Shown here: in pieces, positions 41,800 to 51,710 of the stretch
Position numbering within the stretch: position 1 is the stretch's first letter
Layout of the letters: the number at the start of each line of letters is the position of its first letter
Source of the DNA: an uncultured Bacillota bacterium
GTDB taxonomy: Bacteria; Bacillota; Clostridia; Peptostreptococcales; Anaerovoracaceae
Length of the DNA stretch: 64,000 nt
Assembly: GCA_949287095.1 (NCBI GenBank)
Contig: CASEFA010000008.1
Location: 51,876 to 115,875, forward strand
Reading direction: 5' to 3'
Translations under genes and position numbers: made by a program
The notes under the pieces: model-generated
Seen by the model: the letters and a program-made list of their open reading frames with translations, nothing else
The model's database searches: none
What the model was told of the DNA's origin: nothing

Positions 41800-43147
41800 A
41801 TTCAATCCATCCTCCGGAAATCTGTTCGAGCCATCTTCTTAGTAGAAAGGCGCAAAAATAAGGGAAAGTATATACGTTGCTATCGTAACCGATATTTCCC
41901 CCTGCAAACTTTATCCCCCACTTTATGTCGGGATATCTGTCGCTGCTTATGAGGGTGCGCAGAGATTTTGCCGTACCGTTTTTTGCCTTTACCTCCACCG
42001 GAACCAGGCAGTCCGCAGTCCTTACGAAGAAGTCCTGTTCAAGTGTTGAATCATCACGTCTGTAATAGTAGAGACCGTAGCCCGACTTTTTTAGGGCTTC
42101 ACCCACCAGGTTTTCGTAGATAGCGCCCTTGTAGACTCCGAGATTCTTATTTACTCTGAGATCCTCCTGAGCTTCCTTATCCAGCATAGCCACGAGAAAA
42201 CCCGTATCCGCAAAATAAAGCTTATACCTGGTCTCGTCGTAATTTCCCTTAATGGGAAGCTCCGGAAATCCGAGACAATAGCAGACATTTATCATTCCCG
42301 CATCGGCAAGCCACTCTATGCAGCCACGATACTCACGGAACCTTGCGCCCTTTGCAACTTTGGAAATCTGAAATTTCTTGTTGTCCTTCGCCAGCTGCAC
42401 CGGTATGTGGTCAAAGACGTTGAGTATCCTTCCCTGATCCATTCCTTCCGCATATTTCCTTATATCTTCCCTGTAATCGGCAAGGAGCTGGCGCTGTGTC
42501 CTCAGCGATCCCGCAAAGCTTCTTTTTTCAACGAATTCCCGCACCACCTCCGGCATCCCGCCGAGAACGCAATAATCCAGGAACAGCTCCGAGCACATTC
42601 TCACTTCGGCTTCATTAAACGGTTTCAGGGTTTTCATGTGCTCCAGCAGATTATCTGTGAAACTGTCCCCATATCCCCTCGCCCACAGAAATTCTTCAAA
42701 ATCCATGGAACTCATCTCATAATCCGCCTTATACCCCACACTGTTGCTTTCTATTTTCCTGTAGTTTATCCCCAGCATCGACCCGCTGCATATAACGTCG
42801 AATCTTCCGTCTATGGCAAAAAACTTCAGCGCTGTAGCTATCTCGGGGAATTCCTGAAGCTCATCGAAAAAGATGAGAGTATTTCCCTCTTCAAAAGATT
42901 TCGTCGGGTCTATAAGCGTTACGTTCTTTATTATGTTGTCCACGCTGTAACCGTCTGCCGTTATCGCCTTATACCCCGGCTCTTCCACAAAATTTATGTA
43001 CACTAATTTATCATAGCTGTTCCTTGCGAAATGAATTATGGATTCGGTTTTACCCACCTGCCGCGGGCCCTTCACTATTAGAGGCTTCCTTACCGCATCA
43101 GCCTTCCACGCAGCCAGAAAATCGTCCACTTTCCGTCTTAAATACAT
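41789..43147 (-). CDS. AAA_14/DUF4143 ATPase
   Basis: 452 residues. Walker A GPRQVGKT at 27-34, Walker B NTLIFFDELQEFP near 90 and sensor-like ICSGSMLG near 120 are typical of AAA_14. The C-terminal DUF4143 part contains DSTLEQDFFVRTADCLVPVE then VKAK, a PD-(D/E)XK-like core. These proteins are widespread in anaerobes and their role is unknown, perhaps DNA-related. It overlaps the EamA gene by 11 bases. Confidence 0.92.
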   Translation of the reverse strand: MYLRRKVDDFLAAWKADAVRKPLIVKGPRQVGKTESIIHFARNSYDKLVYINFVEEPGYKAITADGYSVDNIIKNVTLIDPTKSFEEGNTLIFFDELQEFPEIATALKFFAIDGRFDVICSGSMLGINYRKIESNSVGYKADYEMSSMDFEEFLWARGYGDSFTDNLLEHMKTLKPFNEAEVRMCSELFLDYCVLGGMPEVVREFVEKRSFAGSLRTQRQLLADYREDIRKYAEGMDQGRILNVFDHIPVQLAKDNKKFQISKVAKGARFREYRGCIEWLADAGMINVCYCLGFPELPIKGNYDETRYKLYFADTGFLVAMLDKEAQEDLRVNKNLGVYKGAIYENLVGEALKKSGYGLYYYRRDDSTLEQDFFVRTADCLVPVEVKAKNGTAKSLRTLISSDRYPDIKWGIKFAGGNIGYDSNVYTFPYFCAFLLRRWLEQISGGWIEYGK

Positions 43148-43214
43148 CTCTTCTTTCCTCCCAAAATCATTATACCCGCTTCTCTTTGTAAAATCAAGTT
43201 TTCCGGTCTTTATC

Positions 43215-43331
43215 TCACAAAATCATAGCGAGTTTTTCGCGCTTTATCACATTTTCTGAGGGAGTTTATGCTTTTATATCACAAAATCATAGCGAGTTTT
43301 TCGCGCTTTATCACATTTTCTGAGGGAGTTT
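43215..43331. repeat. 53-bp perfect direct repeat, 64-bp period
   Basis: The 53-base unit at 43215-43267 recurs without change at 43279-43331. Each copy contains the small hairpin GCGAGTTTTTCGC and the end TGAGGGAGTTT. It lies in the 326-base gap between thiolase and the AAA_14 gene. Nothing else except the thiolase terminator is seen there. Confidence 0.92.
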
Positions 43332-43404
43332 TTATTATTACGTCCCGGTTTCCGGTGGCTGGCAATATGACCGGCTCATAATCTGAGGCACATGCACACC
43401 GCCA

Positions 43405-43442
43405 CAGAAAAGGCCCCCGGAACGCGATGTTCCAAGGGCCCC
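43405..43442 (-). terminator. Terminator of the thiolase gene
   Basis: The minus strand reads GGCCC-TT-GGAAC-loop-GTTCC-GG-GGGCC, then TTTTC. It ends the thiolase transcript 31 bases after the stop. Confidence 0.8.
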
Positions 43443-43473
43443 GATTCGTCAGTCTTTGATTTTAAAGCCGTGA

Positions 43474-44655
43474 CTATCTTTCGATAACCATTGCGGTTCC
43501 CATTCCTCCACCGATGCAGAGAGTTGCAAGACCGTACTTGGTCTCAGGTCTCTTCATCATCTCGTAGATGAGGGAAATGAGGATTCTTGCTCCGGAAGCT
43601 CCGATAGGATGTCCGAGAGCGATTGCTCCGCCGTTAACGTTCAGCTTGGAAGTGTCAAATCCCAGTTCCTTGCCTACTGCTACAGACTGAGCTGCGAATG
43701 CTTCGTTGGCCTCGATGAGATCCATGTCGTCGATGGTCAGGCCTGCCTTTTCCAGAGCCTTCCTGGAGGAAGGAACAGGTCCGATACCCATGATGGTAGG
43801 ATCTACACCTGCGGAAGCGTAGCTCTTGATGGTGCAGAGCGGCTTGATTCCAAGCTCGTCAGCCTTTTCTTTGCTCATTACTACGAGAGCAGCTCCGGCA
43901 TCGTTGATTCCGGAAGCGTTGGCTGCGGTAACAACTCCGTCCTTCTTGAACGCAGGCTTCAGCTTAGCCATCTTTTCCATGCTTGCGCCGAACTTAGGAT
44001 ATTCGTCTGTATCGAATACGATTGGATCGCCCTTTCTCTGAGGAATCTCTACAGGAACGATTTCGTCCTTGAACTTGCCTGCCTTAACAGCGGCTTCTGC
44101 CTTCTGCTGGGATGCGAGAGCAAACTCGTCAAGCTCTTCTCTGGTAAGTCCCCACTGCTCGGCGATGTTCTCAGCGGTGATTCCCATGTGATAGTTGTTG
44201 AATGCTTCCCAGAGACCGTCGTTAACCATGGTGTCAACCATAGGAACGTTGTTCATTCTGGCTCCCCATCTTGCGGACGGCATAATGTATCCTGCAGCGG
44301 ACATGTTCTCTGCTCCGCCTGCTACGATGATGTCAGCGTCGCCGGCCTTGATAATCTGAGCTGCAAGCTCAACAGCTCTCAGTCCGGAACCGCAAACCTT
44401 GTTGATAGTCATGGTAGGAACTTCCTTCGGAATACCTGCGTCCAGAGACATCTGTCTGGAAACGTTCTGTCCCAGTCCGCCCTGAAGAACGCAGCCCATG
44501 ATAACCTCGTCGATCATCTCAGGCTTTATTCCTGCTCTTTCGATAGCCGCCTTTATGGATACGGCGCCCAGGGTTCTGGTCGGAACGTTTTTCAGGCTTC
44601 CGCCAAAACTGCCGATTGGTGTTCTGGCTGCTCCTACGATTACTACTTCTCTCAT
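43474..44655 (-). CDS. thlA: Acetyl-CoA C-acetyltransferase (thiolase)
   Basis: 393 residues, the standard length. The acyl-enzyme Cys88 is in [10 protein letters not shown]; His about 349 is in [17 protein letters not shown], and the second catalytic Cys about 379 is in TLCIGGGMG. It condenses two acetyl-CoA to acetoacetyl-CoA, the entry to butyrate formation; no other butyrate genes are in the window. It is monocistronic, with a good Shine-Dalgarno (AAGGAGG) and a possible Rex site upstream. Confidence 0.95.
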   Translation of the reverse strand: MREVVIVGAARTPIGSFGGSLKNVPTRTLGAVSIKAAIERAGIKPEMIDEVIMGCVLQGGLGQNVSRQMSLDAGIPKEVPTMTINKVCGSGLRAVELAAQIIKAGDADIIVAGGAENMSAAGYIMPSARWGARMNNVPMVDTMVNDGLWEAFNNYHMGITAENIAEQWGLTREELDEFALASQQKAEAAVKAGKFKDEIVPVEIPQRKGDPIVFDTDEYPKFGASMEKMAKLKPAFKKDGVVTAANASGINDAGAALVVMSKEKADELGIKPLCTIKSYASAGVDPTIMGIGPVPSSRKALEKAGLTIDDMDLIEANEAFAAQSVAVGKELGFDTSKLNVNGGAIALGHPIGASGARILISLIYEMMKRPETKYGLATLCIGGGMGTAMVIER

Positions 44656-44768
44656 TGATGTACCTCCTTAAATACGCCGCACCGCGGCACACTAACTAAG
44701 CGATGAGAATTCAATTCCCCGGGGCTTACGGCGCTCCCTCCCGTTCGCGTCCGCCCGCAAGACCGACT

Positions 44769-44786
44769 TTGATAATTTTTTCACAG
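44769..44786 (-). promoter_or_regulatory. Possible Rex operator upstream of thiolase
   Basis: The plus strand reads TTGATAA-TTTT-TTCACAG, against the clostridial Rex consensus TTGTTAA-N4-TTAACAA (11 of 14 positions). It lies 114 bases before the thiolase start. Rex controls thiolase genes in several Clostridia, so the place is sensible, but the match is by eye. Confidence 0.4.
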
Positions 44787-44812
44787 TCTTGTTACGTCTA
44801 TTCTACTATATA

Positions 44813-45751
44813 CTAAACAAAAAAGCAACACGAATATTTTTCTTCCATATGGTCCGGTCTCAGGGCCTCCTTCGCCTGTCTGAGATTCTCAAGCCCCATG
44901 TCCTCCTCACGGTTGACATATACTATCTCCTCGGGCAGACCGAGGCAGAACTCCCTGGCCACCAGCTGGTAAAGTCCCCTGTAATCATCGGAGGCTTTCT
45001 CAAAATGAGCAACCGCCGTATCCTTCCAGAGTCTTTCCCCTATGGAAAACGCCTTCAGCTTTCCGTCTATATATATCCCCACGGAATAAACATCATCTTT
45101 CTCTACAAAGGCCATCGCTTCCTCTATGGCGGCGGCCTCCATCCTGAGGCTCTCACCCTCGTCCTCTCCATAGTCCCTCGCCGCCTGAATTTCCGCGGAA
45201 AGAGCCATTACATCGTCGAGGTCAGAACCCTTAAGCGGTCTCGCCTCATAGGAATAGGTCTTCAGAAAATAGTTTAAATGATTTTTCTTCTTGTGTAAAG
45301 CCCTGCCGCTCAAGGTTATGAGCTTCTCCTTCAGGTAAACGTACTCGTCGGCGTTTCTGTTATGTGTAAATTCGACCTGCCCCGGAAATGCTTCCTCCAG
45401 GAATTTTCTCATATGACCCGGAACGAGAATCATCCTGAACGGAATCTTCCTCTCGTCGAATCGCCTCTTCATCTCCAGAACCGCGGATCTCAGTTCCTTT
45501 GGATCGTAGGTTCCGTCCTTTGTGAGAGGCATGGAAACTATGGCGCTGGGCTCTCCCACTATACAGTCGGCGCCTGCGATGCACAGGTACCCGTCTATGA
45601 CCTCCCAGCACAGACACTGGGTGGTTCTCCATATGTAGTTTGCAAGAAAAGTATATCCGGCTCCTCTGTAATCAAAGCCGTGGAAATACTCTTCCATAAT
45701 CTTCTCGTCTTCTTCAGTCACTACATCGAAGTTTCGACTGAAAATATTCAT
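44813..45751 (-). CDS. DUF2156 acyltransferase-like protein
   Basis: 312 residues of the DUF2156 family, related to the C-terminal part of lysylphosphatidylglycerol synthetases (GNAT fold). Visible are YTFLANYIWRTTQCLCWEVI near 33, the linker HKKKNHLNYFLKTY near 155 and the second GNAT half with VGIYIDGKLKAFSIGERL near 225 and LYQLVAREFC near 260. The substrate is unknown, perhaps an aminoacyl or acyl group. It overlaps surE by 4 bases and is the last gene of the sirtuin-surE unit. Confidence 0.82.
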   Translation of the reverse strand: MNIFSRNFDVVTEEDEKIMEEYFHGFDYRGAGYTFLANYIWRTTQCLCWEVIDGYLCIAGADCIVGEPSAIVSMPLTKDGTYDPKELRSAVLEMKRRFDERKIPFRMILVPGHMRKFLEEAFPGQVEFTHNRNADEYVYLKEKLITLSGRALHKKKNHLNYFLKTYSYEARPLKGSDLDDVMALSAEIQAARDYGEDEGESLRMEAAAIEEAMAFVEKDDVYSVGIYIDGKLKAFSIGERLWKDTAVAHFEKASDDYRGLYQLVAREFCLGLPEEIVYVNREEDMGLENLRQAKEALRPDHMEEKYSCCFFV

Positions 45752-46503
45752 ATTCTAAAACTCCAATCCTTTATCATGTCAAAGCCTGCTGCTGCCGTAA
45801 GGTCAAAGCTCAGCGGCGTCACTGCCGCATATCCCTCGTTCACCGCTCCAACGTCCACCGTCAGCGGGTCATAAGCCGAAGGATCTATAGCCTCGCCTTC
45901 CACTTTATAATACCCCTCAGCCGTCTTTACAAACCTGTCCTCGTAAAATCTCGGTCCCAGGCCCGTAACTCTGACACCCTTAAGTTCTCTTTCGGGAATG
46001 TCCGGGGTGTTTATGGAAAGAACTATGGCTGCGGGAAGCTCGGTCATCACTCTGTTCACCGCGCTCATGGCTATGGCGCATGCTCCGTCAAAGTGTGACG
46101 CCTCGTGGCTGTCCACGGAAACTGCCATGGCGTGGATTCCCGTCATGGCGGCCTCCATTGCGGCGCCTACGGTTCCCGAATATATGGTGTCCTTTCCCAG
46201 GTTTGCGCCCATGTTGATTCCGGAAAGCACCATGTCTATTTCAACGCCTTCCTCCCTGCACAGCTGAAATCCCAGTCTGGTGCAGTCCGCCGGAGTTCCT
46301 CCGGCGCTCCAGGCTTTGTCGGCAAAGGGAACGCGCTCCTCCTTCACCGCAACTTCCTTTCCCAGGGTTATGGCATGGCTCTTTGCGCTCTGCTGCCTGT
46401 CGGGAGCGCAGACAAAGACGCGCCCTTTTTCCGATGCCGCCTTTGCCAGAGCGTGAAGTCCGGGAGAGTTTATTCCGTCGTCATTTACAAGCAAAAAATT
46501 CAT
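45748..46503 (-). CDS. surE: 5'/3'-nucleotidase SurE
   Basis: 251 residues. Metal-binding start FLLVNDDGINSPG with Asp8-Asp9, then CAPDRQQSAKSHAITL near 38 and LSGINMGANLGKDTIYSGT near 95 are the full SurE active site. It dephosphorylates nucleoside monophosphates. Its start overlaps the sirtuin stop (TGATG) and its stop overlaps the DUF2156 start. Confidence 0.95.
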   Translation of the reverse strand: MNFLLVNDDGINSPGLHALAKAASEKGRVFVCAPDRQQSAKSHAITLGKEVAVKEERVPFADKAWSAGGTPADCTRLGFQLCREEGVEIDMVLSGINMGANLGKDTIYSGTVGAAMEAAMTGIHAMAVSVDSHEASHFDGACAIAMSAVNRVMTELPAAIVLSINTPDIPERELKGVRVTGLGPRFYEDRFVKTAEGYYKVEGEAIDPSAYDPLTVDVGAVNEGYAAVTPLSFDLTAAAGFDMIKDWSFRI

Positions 46504-47225
46504 CAGTCTCCCATTACCTTTCCTATAGAATCGTATATCACCAGATCAGCCCTGTCGTCGTAAGGTGTCTTCGTCTTGTTTATGAGCACCAGGTGTCTGC
46601 CTCCGAAGTAATTTATGAGACCTGCGGCAGGGTATACGGCCAGGCTGGTTCCTCCGATTATGAGAGTGTCGGCCCGGGATATGGCGTTTACCGCGCCGGA
46701 AATCACGTCCTCGTTAAGCATTTCGCCGTAGAGCACTACGTCGGGCTTGATCCTGCCGCCGCAGCTGCAGTAAGGAACCCTGTGGTCGCAGTTCTTTTCG
46801 GCCATGACGTATTCCAGGTCGTAAAACTTTCCGCACTTTTCGCAGTAGTTTCTCAGAACGCTGCCGTGAAGCTCGTACACCTTTTCGCTGCCGGCTTTCT
46901 GGTGCAGCCCGTCTATGTTCTGTGTCACCACCGCCGTAAGCTTTCCCTCCTTCTCAAGTCGTGCAAGAGCTCTGTGAGCCGCATTTGGCTCCGCTTCGGT
47001 GTGAATGAGATTCTCTTTATAGTAGCGGAAGAAAAGCTCCGGATGTCTGTAGTAGAAATCCGAGGAAAGCATAGTTTCCGGAGCGTAGCCGTAAACCTGC
47101 TGCGCGTGGTAGAGACCGGATTCCGACCTGAAGTCCGGTATTCCGCTTTCCGTTGACACTCCCGCGCCTCCGAAGAAAACCACGGAACTGCTCTCGTCTA
47201 AAATCTTTTTAAGGTCTGGGTTCAT
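46503..47225 (-). CDS. Sir2-type NAD-dependent protein deacylase
   Basis: 240 residues. NAD site GGAGVSTESGIPDFRS near 19, VVTQNIDGLHQKAG near 97, the catalytic His in ELHGS near 115 and two Cys pairs for zinc (CEKC, then CSC) are intact. ATG 47225 has AGAGGTGA 7 bases upstream; a longer frame to 47261 has none. Class U/M bacterial sirtuin, probable deacetylase. Confidence 0.94.
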   Translation of the reverse strand: MNPDLKKILDESSSVVFFGGAGVSTESGIPDFRSESGLYHAQQVYGYAPETMLSSDFYYRHPELFFRYYKENLIHTEAEPNAAHRALARLEKEGKLTAVVTQNIDGLHQKAGSEKVYELHGSVLRNYCEKCGKFYDLEYVMAEKNCDHRVPYCSCGGRIKPDVVLYGEMLNEDVISGAVNAISRADTLIIGGTSLAVYPAAGLINYFGGRHLVLINKTKTPYDDRADLVIYDSIGKVMGD

Positions 47226-47245
47226 AAAACTTTCACCTCTCTTAC

Positions 47246-47276
47246 AGAAAGGCCTCTGCATACGAGAGGCCTTTAC
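47246..47276 (-). terminator. Terminator of nrdJ
   Basis: A perfect 10-bp stem AAAGGCCTCT/AGAGGCCTTT with a 7-base loop, located between nrdJ and the sirtuin gene. Confidence 0.75.
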
Positions 47277-47304
47277 ACAGATTCAATATTTACCCGAAGA
47301 GGTA

Positions 47305-49605
47305 TCAGCCGCACTTGGAGAAGCCGCAGTTTCTGCAGATTACGCATCCGCCTTCATGCTCGACTACGCTTCCGCACTCGGGGCAGGCGTGAATTTCTCC
47401 TGCTGTTGCAGGCACTTCCGCCGGCGCTATCTTTTCGTTTTTAACCTTGAAAGCCTCAGGCGCAGGAGAAACTTCCTGTCCCTTTTCCTTCGATTCCTCG
47501 ATTGTCTTGGAAACCTTCATGATAACCTTTGCGATAGCGTCAGGGCAGGAGGTGCAGCTCATACCCTGCTGTCTTATGGTGGACGGGCATCTGATTCCCT
47601 TAAGCTGGTCGTAAACCTCGTTTACGGAGATTCCGCTTCTCAAAGCCACGGAAACCAGTCTTGCGGTGGCTTCGCTCTGGCTCGGGCATCCGCCCGCCTT
47701 TCCGGTGCTGGTGAATACCTCGCAGATGCCGTTTTCGTCGTAGTTGGTGGTTACGTAGAGGCTGCCGCATCCAATCTTCATCTTCTCGGTAAAGCCCTTG
47801 GTAACCGCAGGACGTGGTCTCGGCTCGATGTGGCCGTATCCCGCCGCAGCCGCTCCTGCCGCCGCAGGCGCCGCTCCGCCTTCTCTGTTTACAGCTCCGA
47901 TGTTGAGTACCTGCTCTTCACGGCTTCCGTCTCTGTATATGGTTACGCCTTTGCAGCCGTCTTTATACGCTCTGATATATACTTCTCTTACGTCGTTTTT
48001 CGTAGCTTCCTTAGGGAAGTTTACGGTCTTTGATACGGCGTTGTCGGTGTGACGCTGGAATGCGGCCTGCATGTTCACGTGAGCTTCAGGCTTTATGTCG
48101 TGAGCGCATACGAACACCCTTCTCACTGCAGGAGGAATCTCCTCACAGTGTGCCACAGTTCCCTCGCTTACTATCTTCTTAAGAAGCTCTTCGTTGTAAA
48201 GTCCCAGTTCCTTAAGCTTTTCCGCCAGAACAGGGTTTGCCTCCGTCATCTCGGTGTTATCCATGATGTTTCTTATGAAGGCGTATGCGAACACCGGCTC
48301 TACTCCGGAGGAACAGCCCGCTATAATGGACAGGGTTCCCGTAGGAGCGATGGTGGTGATGGTTGCGTTTCTCACAGGCTCGCCGTCCTTAAGGGTGCTC
48401 ACCTCAAATAGCGGGAACGGTCCGCGTTTTACAGCCAATGTGGCGCTTGCCGCATGACCGGTGTTGTTTATGAAGCCCATAACCTTGTCGGCAAGGTCTA
48501 CTGCCTCCTCTGAGTCGTAAGGGATTCCCATGAGAAGGAGAGCGTCCGCCCAGCCCATTACGCCCAGGCCTATCTTTCTGGAAGCTCTGGTGGTCTCCGC
48601 AATCTTCTCCAGCGGATAGTTGTTGGCGTCGATTACGTTGTCCAGGAAGTGAACGGCCTGCTTTACGGTTTCCTCCAGAAGACCGAAGTCGAACTCATAT
48701 CCGGTAAGGGTCTTTCTCAGCATCTTCACCAGATTTATGGAGCCCAGGTTGCAGCTCTCGTAAGGAAGGAGAGGCTGCTCTCCGCAAGGGTTGGTGCTCT
48801 CTATCTCTCCCACCGTCGGAGTCACGTTGTCTCTGTTCAGTCTGTCGAGGAATATGATTCCCGGCTCGCCGTTCTTCCACGCATGGTCCACTATCATGTC
48901 AAAGACCTTAACTGCGCTTTCGTGGCCCACGACCTGCTTCGTCTTAGGGTCGATGAGGTCGTAATCGCTTTCGTTCTCAACTGCTTCCATGAACGCCTCG
49001 GTGAGACCTACGCTTATGTTGAAGTTGGTTATTTCCTTATTATCTGCCTTGCAGTTTATGAACTCTATAATATCGGGATGGTCGACTCTCAGCACGCCCA
49101 TGTTGGCGCCTCTTCTGGTTCCCCCTTGCTTCACGGCTTCAGTGGCCGAATTGAACACCTTCATGAAGCTTACCGGGCCGCTTGCAACGCCTCCTGTGGA
49201 TCTTACCGCAGAACCGCTCTGGCGCAGCCTGGAAAATGAAAATCCCGTACCGCCTCCGGATTTATGTATGAGGGCGGCGTTCTTCACCGAATCAAAAATT
49301 CCCTCCATGCTGTCCTCTACCGGAAGAACAAAGCATGCGGAAAGCTGTCCCAGGGTTCTTCCCGCGTTCATAAGAGTCGGCGAGTTAGGCAAAAACCTCA
49401 GACTCGTCATGAGCTCGAAAAACTCATCGCTGACTTCCTTAGTGTTTACCGTGTTGTCATACTTTGCATCGACGGCTGCAATCGTATCCGCAACGCGTCT
49501 GAACATCTCCTCTACAGTCTCTACTACGTTGCCCTCTTCATCCTTGGCCAGGTACCTCTTTTCCAGCACCGTCAGGGCGTTTTTTCCGATTTCGCTGATT
49601 GCCAT
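47305..49605 (-). CDS. nrdJ: Adenosylcobalamin-dependent ribonucleotide reductase (class II)
   Basis: 766 residues. LSACFVLPVEDSMEGIF near 80 has the first active-site Cys, and ESTNPCGEQPLLPYESCNLGSINL near 280 the radical Cys region. GVMGWADALLLMGIPYDSEE near 345 and TITTIAPTGTLSIIAGCSSG near 420 are also typical. A Gly/Ala-rich linker near 595 leads to a C-terminal extension and a terminal zinc ribbon (CPECG then CRNCG). It reduces ribonucleotides with coenzyme B12. ATG 49605 has GGGAGG 7 bases upstream. It has no cobalamin riboswitch in front; that element is at the other end of the window. Confidence 0.96.
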   Translation of the reverse strand: MAISEIGKNALTVLEKRYLAKDEEGNVVETVEEMFRRVADTIAAVDAKYDNTVNTKEVSDEFFELMTSLRFLPNSPTLMNAGRTLGQLSACFVLPVEDSMEGIFDSVKNAALIHKSGGGTGFSFSRLRQSGSAVRSTGGVASGPVSFMKVFNSATEAVKQGGTRRGANMGVLRVDHPDIIEFINCKADNKEITNFNISVGLTEAFMEAVENESDYDLIDPKTKQVVGHESAVKVFDMIVDHAWKNGEPGIIFLDRLNRDNVTPTVGEIESTNPCGEQPLLPYESCNLGSINLVKMLRKTLTGYEFDFGLLEETVKQAVHFLDNVIDANNYPLEKIAETTRASRKIGLGVMGWADALLLMGIPYDSEEAVDLADKVMGFINNTGHAASATLAVKRGPFPLFEVSTLKDGEPVRNATITTIAPTGTLSIIAGCSSGVEPVFAYAFIRNIMDNTEMTEANPVLAEKLKELGLYNEELLKKIVSEGTVAHCEEIPPAVRRVFVCAHDIKPEAHVNMQAAFQRHTDNAVSKTVNFPKEATKNDVREVYIRAYKDGCKGVTIYRDGSREEQVLNIGAVNREGGAAPAAAGAAAAGYGHIEPRPRPAVTKGFTEKMKIGCGSLYVTTNYDENGICEVFTSTGKAGGCPSQSEATARLVSVALRSGISVNEVYDQLKGIRCPSTIRQQGMSCTSCPDAIAKVIMKVSKTIEESKEKGQEVSPAPEAFKVKNEKIAPAEVPATAGEIHACPECGSVVEHEGGCVICRNCGFSKCG

Positions 49606-49739
49606 TTTATTCCTCCCGAATACATTATCTATTAAACACTCGTCAATTATATCACTACATATAGTGGTTTGCAACGAAATTCTTCTTCCTTTATTATCCA
49701 GTGGGAATGGCGTTTCACGGAGCCCTTGCAGCGACTTGC

Positions 49740-51710
49740 TTACGCGGTTACGGATTTATTTTCAAGCCAGCTTTTTATCGTTTTTTCGTCTATGACGGGA
49801 ATGCCCAGTTCTCTCGCTTTTTTGTTTTTTCCGGACGTGGAGGTTATGTCGTTGTTAACCAGATAGCTGGTTTTGGAGCTTACGGAGCCCGAAACCTTTC
49901 CTCCCGCCTTTTCTATTTCCGCCTTAAGTGCGTCTCTGTTTTCATAGAATTCAAGAGACCCGGTTATGACAAAGGTCAGTCCGTCAAAGAAGTCGTCCCT
50001 TTCCTCCTCCGTTTCATCGAGGGTTACGAGAGCCTCTATGTCCCTTACTCCCGCCGCCTTTTCCGGATCCGCGAAGAACTTCACGTAGCCGTCGGCCAGA
50101 ACGTCTCCTATTCCGTCGATTTCAAGAAGCTCCTCCTTTGTCAGAGCCGTCATTTTTCTCCACTTTCTCCCGCAGGCAGAGGCTATGGTCTTTGCGTTGG
50201 CAACGCCTATGCCCGGAATTCCGAGAGCGTAAAGCAGCCTTTCCGGCGTCGTGTTTTTTGCCTTTTCCACGGAAGCGGCAAGGTTTGCAAACGACTTCTC
50301 CCCGAAGCCTTCCATTTCCACTATGGCATCCCTGTGCTCCTCTATCCTTAAGATGTCGGCCTGTTCCTTTATGAGACCCTTCGCTATGAGCTTTTCTATG
50401 GTAGCCTCTGACAGTCCCTCTATGTTCATGGCGTCCCTTGAGACAAAGAGTGTAAAGCTCTTTATCTGCTTGGCAAGACACTCAGGGTTTTCACACCAGA
50501 GAGTCCTTACGCCGTTTTCGTCCTTTATCCTCGTCTTCCCTCCGCAGACGGGACAGCTTTCCGGAGGCACGGCGCTTCCGCTTTTCGTAAGGTTTTCCGC
50601 AATCTGAGGGATTATCATGTTGGCCTTGTACACGGTTATGGTGTCGCCCACTCCCAGGGCAAGGTCCTCCATTATGCTCACGTTGTGAACAGAGGCTCTG
50701 GTCACCGTGGTTCCCTCCAGCTCTACAGAATCAAAGACTGCAACCGGATTTATGAGGCCTGTCCTCGACGCACTCCACTCTATCTCCCTTAAAACCGTTT
50801 CCGCAGTCTGATCCGCCCATTTGAACGCTATGGAGTCTCTCGGGGCTTTTGCGGTGGTTCCCAGGCTCTGCCCGTAGGCTATGTCGTCATAGGTGAGCAC
50901 CAGTCCGTCGGACGGTACGGGATTTTTCTCAACCGCCTTCTCAAAATCCTCAACGGCGTCAATCACGCTTTCACCGTCTACAAGCCTCCACTCTACTGTC
51001 TCAAAGCCCTGAGCGGAAAGCCACTCCATTTCGTCCCTACGCCTTTCGAAATCCGTCCCTTCCGCGCTTACCAGCGAAAAGGCGTAAAATCTCACGTGAC
51101 GGGCCGCCGTTATGCTGCTGTCAAGCTGCCTTACGGAGCCGCTGCAGAGATTCCTCGGGTTCTTGTATTTTGCGTCGGCGTCGGATATTTCCTCGTTGAT
51201 TCTCTCGAACTCGTCGTAGGTTATTACCGCCTCGCCTCTGAGAACGAGAGAACCCTTGTGGGATATCTTAACCGGCAGGTTGACAAAGGTCTTTGCGTTG
51301 GCCGTTATGACCTCGCCCACCTCGCCGTTACCGCGGGTTACAGCCTTTGTCAGAGCGCCGTCCTCATAGGTCAGCACCACTGTCAGGCCGTCAAGCTTCC
51401 ACGAGAGAAGTCCTTCCCTTTCTCCCAGCCAGTCTCTCAGTTCCTCTCTGCTCTTCGTCTTGTCGAGAGACAGCATTCTGGAAGGGTGAGTCTCCTTGGG
51501 AAGCTCGCTTGCCACCTCGTAGCCCACCTTCTGGGTCGGGCTGCCCGCCAGGATTATGCCCGTCTCCTTTTCCAGAGCCTCAAGTCTGTCGTAGAGGGCG
51601 TCGTACTCGTAGTTGGTCATTATCTCCTTTGCGTCCACGTAGTACGCCTTTGCGGCTTCGCTCAGCTTTTCGATGAGCTCCTCCATGACCCTGCGCACAT
51701 CTTTTTCCAT
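49740..51710 (-). CDS. ligA: NAD-dependent DNA ligase
   Basis: 656 residues. The adenylated Lys about 105 lies in SWKLDGLTVVL. An OB fold, a four-Cys zinc finger (CPVCGG then CENPEC) near 395, helix-hairpin-helix repeats and a C-terminal BRCT domain (LTFVITGSLEFYENRDALK near 575) follow in the usual order. It starts directly behind the pcrA stop codon, the common pcrA-ligA order. Confidence 0.96.
   Translation of the reverse strand: MEKDVRRVMEELIEKLSEAAKAYYVDAKEIMTNYEYDALYDRLEALEKETGIILAGSPTQKVGYEVASELPKETHPSRMLSLDKTKSREELRDWLGEREGLLSWKLDGLTVVLTYEDGALTKAVTRGNGEVGEVITANAKTFVNLPVKISHKGSLVLRGEAVITYDEFERINEEISDADAKYKNPRNLCSGSVRQLDSSITAARHVRFYAFSLVSAEGTDFERRRDEMEWLSAQGFETVEWRLVDGESVIDAVEDFEKAVEKNPVPSDGLVLTYDDIAYGQSLGTTAKAPRDSIAFKWADQTAETVLREIEWSASRTGLINPVAVFDSVELEGTTVTRASVHNVSIMEDLALGVGDTITVYKANMIIPQIAENLTKSGSAVPPESCPVCGGKTRIKDENGVRTLWCENPECLAKQIKSFTLFVSRDAMNIEGLSEATIEKLIAKGLIKEQADILRIEEHRDAIVEMEGFGEKSFANLAASVEKAKNTTPERLLYALGIPGIGVANAKTIASACGRKWRKMTALTKEELLEIDGIGDVLADGYVKFFADPEKAAGVRDIEALVTLDETEEERDDFFDGLTFVITGSLEFYENRDALKAEIEKAGGKVSGSVSSKTSYLVNNDITSTSGKNKKARELGIPVIDEKTIKSWLENKSVTA

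Noticed and set aside
43215..43331. 53-bp repeat as a small CRISPR array
   Set aside because: There are only two copies, the spacing of 11 bases is too short for a spacer and there are no cas genes.
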